Assembly: GCA_964537685.1 (NCBI GenBank)
Contig: CAZICM010000013.1
Coordinates: 124,001-188,000, forward strand
DNA length: 64,000 bases
Direction of reading: 5' to 3'
Source: CAZICM01 sp964537685
GTDB taxonomy: Bacteria; Myxococcota_A; Polyangia; Polyangiales; Polyangiaceae
Below, in pieces: positions 60,928 to 64,000 of this stretch. The position numbers and the translations under genes are program-made. Numbering within the stretch: position 1 is the first letter of the stretch; the number at the start of each line of letters is the position of its first letter. Under the pieces are notes generated by a model. That model did no database searches. It was not told the DNA's origin and saw only the letters and a program-made list of their open reading frames with translations.

Positions 60928-61752
60928 TCAGCGCTGCTGAAGCAATACAGATTTAATTTCGCCGTCCTCAGATCGTTCGGCGCCCGTTAAATATATGCGG
61001 GCGCCGTTTTCTATTTCGATCTGGAGCTGCTGTATTGCATTTTCATCGTCTGGATCGATCTTTCGGTTGTATTGAGCCGCGTTTTTTTCCGCGCCCGCTT
61101 TTAAGCAATGAAATAATGTATCGTTTTGGATATCAATGCTATAGCATAGGGTTTCGGGATAGGTGTGGGCAGGCGTATAGGCCGACAAAAGAAGCATTTC
61201 GCCGATCGCCGCATGGGTGGTGATGCTGGAGCTGTTCCACTGCGTGGCGCCTTGCTGTTTTTTGGCGCGCGCGACGGCTATGGCCATGACTTTGGTGAGC
61301 ATGGCCAATCCAGGTATTTTTTCTTGGCTCAGTGCAACGTTAATCGATGAGAGGTTGTGTCCAAACCAGGTGCCGGGTTCGATGCAGGGAATGCCTACCC
61401 ACATCGAAATGGGAACCAATCCGTCGAGATTTTTTCCGTAGACGCGCAGGGCGGTCTTGGGCAATTCGTTGAGAGGGCGTAAAAATCCAAAGATAATGCC
61501 TGGCATTTCGCCGCAATCAAAGAGTACCCAGCGCGGCATCAGCATATCCGCAGGGCCAAATGTGGCTCCATCCAAGGCGTGGAGGCCGTCGATAAGGCTG
61601 CGGCTGCGGAGTTCGGTAGGGTCGAATATACAATCGGGCGCGATGGGAATGCCCATGGGCGCGAGGTTTAAATAGGGAAGGCTGGCCTTTTGGGCGACGA
61701 GGAAGGGGCGGGCCGTTTGGAGGATGCTCGTGTAGCGGGGCGCGGGCTGCAT
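60928..61752 (-). CDS. Unknown 274-aa soluble protein
   Basis: I do not recognise the family. There is no signal or membrane segment. Compact alpha/beta character is suggested by GLVPISMWVGIPCIEPGTWFGHNLSSIN, AMLTKVMAIAVARAKKQQGATQW and ARIYLTGAERSEDGEI. It has conserved-looking Cys-containing segments (VLFDCGEMPGIIFGFL). It follows the aldo/keto-reductase-like gene after 5 nt on the same strand and likely shares its transcript. It ends 3 nt before the end of the convergent DUF362 gene. Confidence 0.55.
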   Translation of the reverse strand: MQPAPRYTSILQTARPFLVAQKASLPYLNLAPMGIPIAPDCIFDPTELRSRSLIDGLHALDGATFGPADMLMPRWVLFDCGEMPGIIFGFLRPLNELPKTALRVYGKNLDGLVPISMWVGIPCIEPGTWFGHNLSSINVALSQEKIPGLAMLTKVMAIAVARAKKQQGATQWNSSSITTHAAIGEMLLLSAYTPAHTYPETLCYSIDIQNDTLFHCLKAGAEKNAAQYNRKIDPDDENAIQQLQIEIENGARIYLTGAERSEDGEIKSVLLQQR

Positions 61753-61757
61753 TTTAT

Positions 61758-62588
61758 TTAAATACCCGCATAGCCTATTTTGCCGGTGGCAGTGCTTCGG
61801 ACGGCATCGCCAAATTGTCTGACTTCCGCCATCCGGCTTTCTGGCAGGGGTCCCTCGAGAACTCCCTTGGTATTGGCCAATAATTCATCGCGGTTGCGGG
61901 CTCCGCAGAGGACGACATTGACGCGGGGATGGCTGAGCGCAAATCGATAGCATTCGGGCGCGCTCATGGCTTTAAATTCTTTGACGGGTTTTAGAAGGCG
62001 GCCCCAGCGGGTGGCTGTATACGATACAATGGCTGGGCTATCCGATAAATTTTGAGACAAGCCCGCAAAGATTTCTTTTTCGGCGCCCCGGTGGGCCGCG
62101 TTGTAGCGGATCATCAGCGCATCGAGATGGAGTTCGTCGGTGAGCGCGCGGGCCATGACGCGATCGTGGCAGGAAATGGCCAGACCCTTGATTTTGCCTT
62201 CTTCTTTGAGTTTGGCCATGGCCTTCCAGGTGTTTCCCTCGACATACCAATGGGATTGAACCCAGAAGAGGTGAAAGATATCGATTTGTTCGACGCCAAA
62301 ATATTTGGCGGATTTTGCGAAGGCGCGGGGCACTGTGGCGCCAAAGGGTAAATTGGCGCCGGAGCCAATGATGATTTTATCGCGGTGGCCGGCTTTGATG
62401 AGGCGGCGCACGCCTTCGGCGAGGCCCTTCATGGTGGGTGTGACAAAGAAATAATTGATGCCCAGTTCATGAAAGGCGTATTCGGTGTCTTCGGCGCTGA
62501 TGCCGTAGGAGCCGCCTAAACCCAGGGGGGCGGCGAGCAAACCGGTATTTCCAAAGGGGCGCGGGCTTAATCGGATGTCGTCGGGCAT
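61758..62588 (-). CDS. Aldo/keto-reductase-fold protein lacking the canonical DTAxxYG motif
   Basis: 276 aa from ATG 62588; a TTG 33 nt earlier is possible. AKR fold elements: RPFGNTGLLAAPLGLGGSYGIS, AFHELGINYFF, LKEEGKIKGLAISCHD, HLDALMIRYNAAHRGAEKEIF and HPRVNVVLCGARN. In a normal AKR the helix after GIN is DTAxxYG, with catalytic Asp and Tyr; here it is FFVTPTMKGLAEG. The region of catalytic Lys and His is also atypical (KIIIGSGA; IDIFHLFWVQSHW). A changed or lost oxidoreductase activity is possible. It lies 54 nt after uvrA on the same strand. Confidence 0.85.
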   Translation of the reverse strand: MPDDIRLSPRPFGNTGLLAAPLGLGGSYGISAEDTEYAFHELGINYFFVTPTMKGLAEGVRRLIKAGHRDKIIIGSGANLPFGATVPRAFAKSAKYFGVEQIDIFHLFWVQSHWYVEGNTWKAMAKLKEEGKIKGLAISCHDRVMARALTDELHLDALMIRYNAAHRGAEKEIFAGLSQNLSDSPAIVSYTATRWGRLLKPVKEFKAMSAPECYRFALSHPRVNVVLCGARNRDELLANTKGVLEGPLPESRMAEVRQFGDAVRSTATGKIGYAGI

Positions 62589-62642
62589 GGCAGCCGGCGA
62601 GAATAGCTCATCCGGCGCCAAGGGCGTTCTTTTTATTTGGTT

Positions 62643-64000
62643 TTATTTGGTTTTGTAATGAAGCAGCGTCCGTAGTACTTCGCCCGTGGCCGTGGGCTTT
62701 GCCGCGATATCTATGGGCGTTCCATTGGCGATGACTCTTCCGCCCCCAGCTCCGCCTTCAGGACCCAATTCAATCACGTAGTCGGATGCGGCAATCACTG
62801 TAGGATGGTGCTCGATAATGATTAATGTGTCTCCCCGCTGGACGAGGCGATCGAGTACGCCAATCAATCGTTTTACATCGGATAGATGCAATCCGGTGGT
62901 CGGTTCATCCAATACGTAGAGGGTGTTTTTATCCCGGGCGTGGGTGCCCAATTCGGCGGCGAGTTTTAGCCTTTGGGCTTCGCCTCCGGAAAGGGTGTGG
63001 GAGCCTTGGCCAATGCGCAAATAGCCCACGCCTAAATCGCACATGGTGATAAGGGGCGCGCGGATTTTTGGATGCGCGGAAAAGAGCGCCGCGGCATCCT
63101 CGGCGGATAAATTGAGTATATCGCCTATCGAATGGCCTAAATAGCGGACATCGAGCGTGGCAGGCTCGAATCTTCGGCCTTCGCACGATTCGCAGGTTGT
63201 GGTGACGTCGGGAAGGAATGACATTTCATGAGATATGGCTCCTTGTCCTTCGCATTGGGAGCAGCGTCCGCCCGCGCCGGTATTGAATGAAAAGCGGGCA
63301 GCGCTATAGCCGCGCACTTGGGCGTCGGGGGTTTTGGCGAAGAGTTTCCGGATTTCGTCCCAAATACCTAAGAATGTGGCGGGTACGCTTCTGGGTGTGC
63401 GGCCTATGGGCGATTGATCGACGGAGAGGGCGCGGCTAATTCGTTTGGTATTTTTTGGCATTTGAAGGGATTGGTGCGCGCCGGGTTCGGGTGTCTCTAG
63501 GCCCAGTTGTTTTCGGATGGCGGGATAGAGGACGCTTCGCACAAGGGTGCTTTTTCCCGAGCCGGATACGCCCGCGATTACGTTCATGCGGGCTGTGGGC
63601 AGGCGGAGGGTTTCAATTTTTAAATTGTGTTCGCGGGCTCCCTGAACTTCGATCCATTCGCCGTCCGATAGGGTGTTTATTTCGATGCGATTGCGAAGGC
63701 CGCCGATATTATGCTCGTCGGCGAGGGCCATGGCCGTTTTGGATTCGTGGTGAGACAGCACGGCGGAGGGAGGGCCGCTCGCGATCAAGCGGCCGCCTTG
63801 GTTGCCGCCGGATGGTCCGAGATCGACGAGGAAATCGGCCGCGCGGATGGTGTCGGAATCGTGTTCGACCATGAGTACGGTGCTGCCTGTGCTGAGCAAT
63901 TTTTTTAAATTTCCAATCAATCTCTTGGTATCTCGAGGGTGAAGGCCAACGGTGGGCTCGTCGAGCACATAGAGGGCGCCTGTTAAGCCGGAACCCAATT
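62643..64000 (-). CDS. uvrA: UvrA, excinuclease ABC subunit A, C-terminal part (cut by window edge)
   Basis: The frame runs to the right edge; only the last ~452 codons are seen. The first visible residue (TTG) is internal, since UvrA normally has QIGSGLTGVLYVLDEP here. In order: the Walker B of the first ATPase (ALYVLDEPTVGLHP), the second ATPase Walker A GVSGSGKST, zinc ligands CSQC..CESC in the inter-domain module, signature LSGGEAQRLKLAAELG, and TLYVLDEPTTGL. Length and order match standard UvrA. It recognises DNA lesions in nucleotide excision repair with UvrB and UvrC. Confidence 0.95.
   Translation of the reverse strand, partial: LGSGLTGALYVLDEPTVGLHPRDTKRLIGNLKKLLSTGSTVLMVEHDSDTIRAADFLVDLGPSGGNQGGRLIASGPPSAVLSHHESKTAMALADEHNIGGLRNRIEINTLSDGEWIEVQGAREHNLKIETLRLPTARMNVIAGVSGSGKSTLVRSVLYPAIRKQLGLETPEPGAHQSLQMPKNTKRISRALSVDQSPIGRTPRSVPATFLGIWDEIRKLFAKTPDAQVRGYSAARFSFNTGAGGRCSQCEGQGAISHEMSFLPDVTTTCESCEGRRFEPATLDVRYLGHSIGDILNLSAEDAAALFSAHPKIRAPLITMCDLGVGYLRIGQGSHTLSGGEAQRLKLAAELGTHARDKNTLYVLDEPTTGLHLSDVKRLIGVLDRLVQRGDTLIIIEHHPTVIAASDYVIELGPEGGAGGGRVIANGTPIDIAAKPTATGEVLRTLLHYKTK

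Overview
The window looks like chromosomal DNA from a myxobacterium-like member of Myxococcota, probably closer to Polyangia/Sorangium than to Myxococcus. This is inferred from gene content: a DUF2169 protein of the myxobacterial type, a membrane Ser/Thr kinase and a PP2C phosphatase, DUF4215 Cys-rich repeats, many lipoproteins with low-complexity Ala/Pro/Ser/Asp tails, PAS-STAS proteins, a subtilase with a MYXO-CTERM-like tail, and dense packing with frequent 1-4 nt overlaps. I saw no tRNA, rRNA, CRISPR array, insertion sequence or prophage. Both ends cut through genes: an M91-type metallopeptidase on the left and uvrA on the right.

Layout. 1-3.1 kb: toxin-like M91 peptidase end, a small unknown protein and a DUF2169 protein (type VI secretion accessory type). 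3.3-11.7 kb: membrane Ser/Thr kinase, a lipoprotein and a PEGA-like protein, an unknown protein divergent from a glycosyltransferase, PP2C phosphatase, aldehyde dehydrogenase. 11.7-15.4 kb: a minus-strand run (BolA, metallophosphoesterase, two tandem paralogous 68-69 aa lipoproteins, further envelope proteins). 15.5-17.6 kb: two lipoproteins coupled to a ROK sugar kinase. 17.5-29.5 kb: a 12-kb minus-strand run holding a complete oligopeptide ABC transporter (A-B-C-D...F) interrupted between D and F by a PAS-STAS protein and a formylglycine-generating-enzyme-like lipoprotein, then a propeller/phosphoesterase and a second PAS-STAS gene. 30-35.3 kb: a 1447-aa orphan lipoprotein and a Cys-rich lipoprotein. 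35.3-39.3 kb: an exported di-heme c-type protein and a Tat-exported DUF1501 protein, preceded by a possible 33-aa leader ORF and closed by a strong intrinsic terminator. 39.3-45.8 kb: pdxH, a DUF4215 lipoprotein, two tandem histidine kinases without a response regulator, an ECF-like sigma factor fused to a membrane anchor, and an L,D-transpeptidase. 45.9-55.4 kb: EVE protein, divergent fatty-acid desaturases, subtilase, RND/MMPL transporter. 55.4-64 kb: zinc metallopeptidase lipoprotein, the cassette described next, a DUF362/CBM9 lipoprotein, an aldo/keto-reductase-like protein and uvrA.

The most interesting system is at 56.6-58.8 kb. It has a small lipoprotein-like precursor with eight clustered cysteines and an exact duplicated 11-residue motif, then a DUF692 (MNIO) multinuclear iron oxidase and a DUF2063 partner. 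This is the gene set of bufferin/HvfABC-type RiPP pathways, which oxidatively modify Cys-rich peptides, in known cases for copper handling. Here the core motif differs from the classical EGKCG motif, the product appears to be lipid-anchored, and a perfect 16-bp inverted repeat lies between precursor and enzyme genes.
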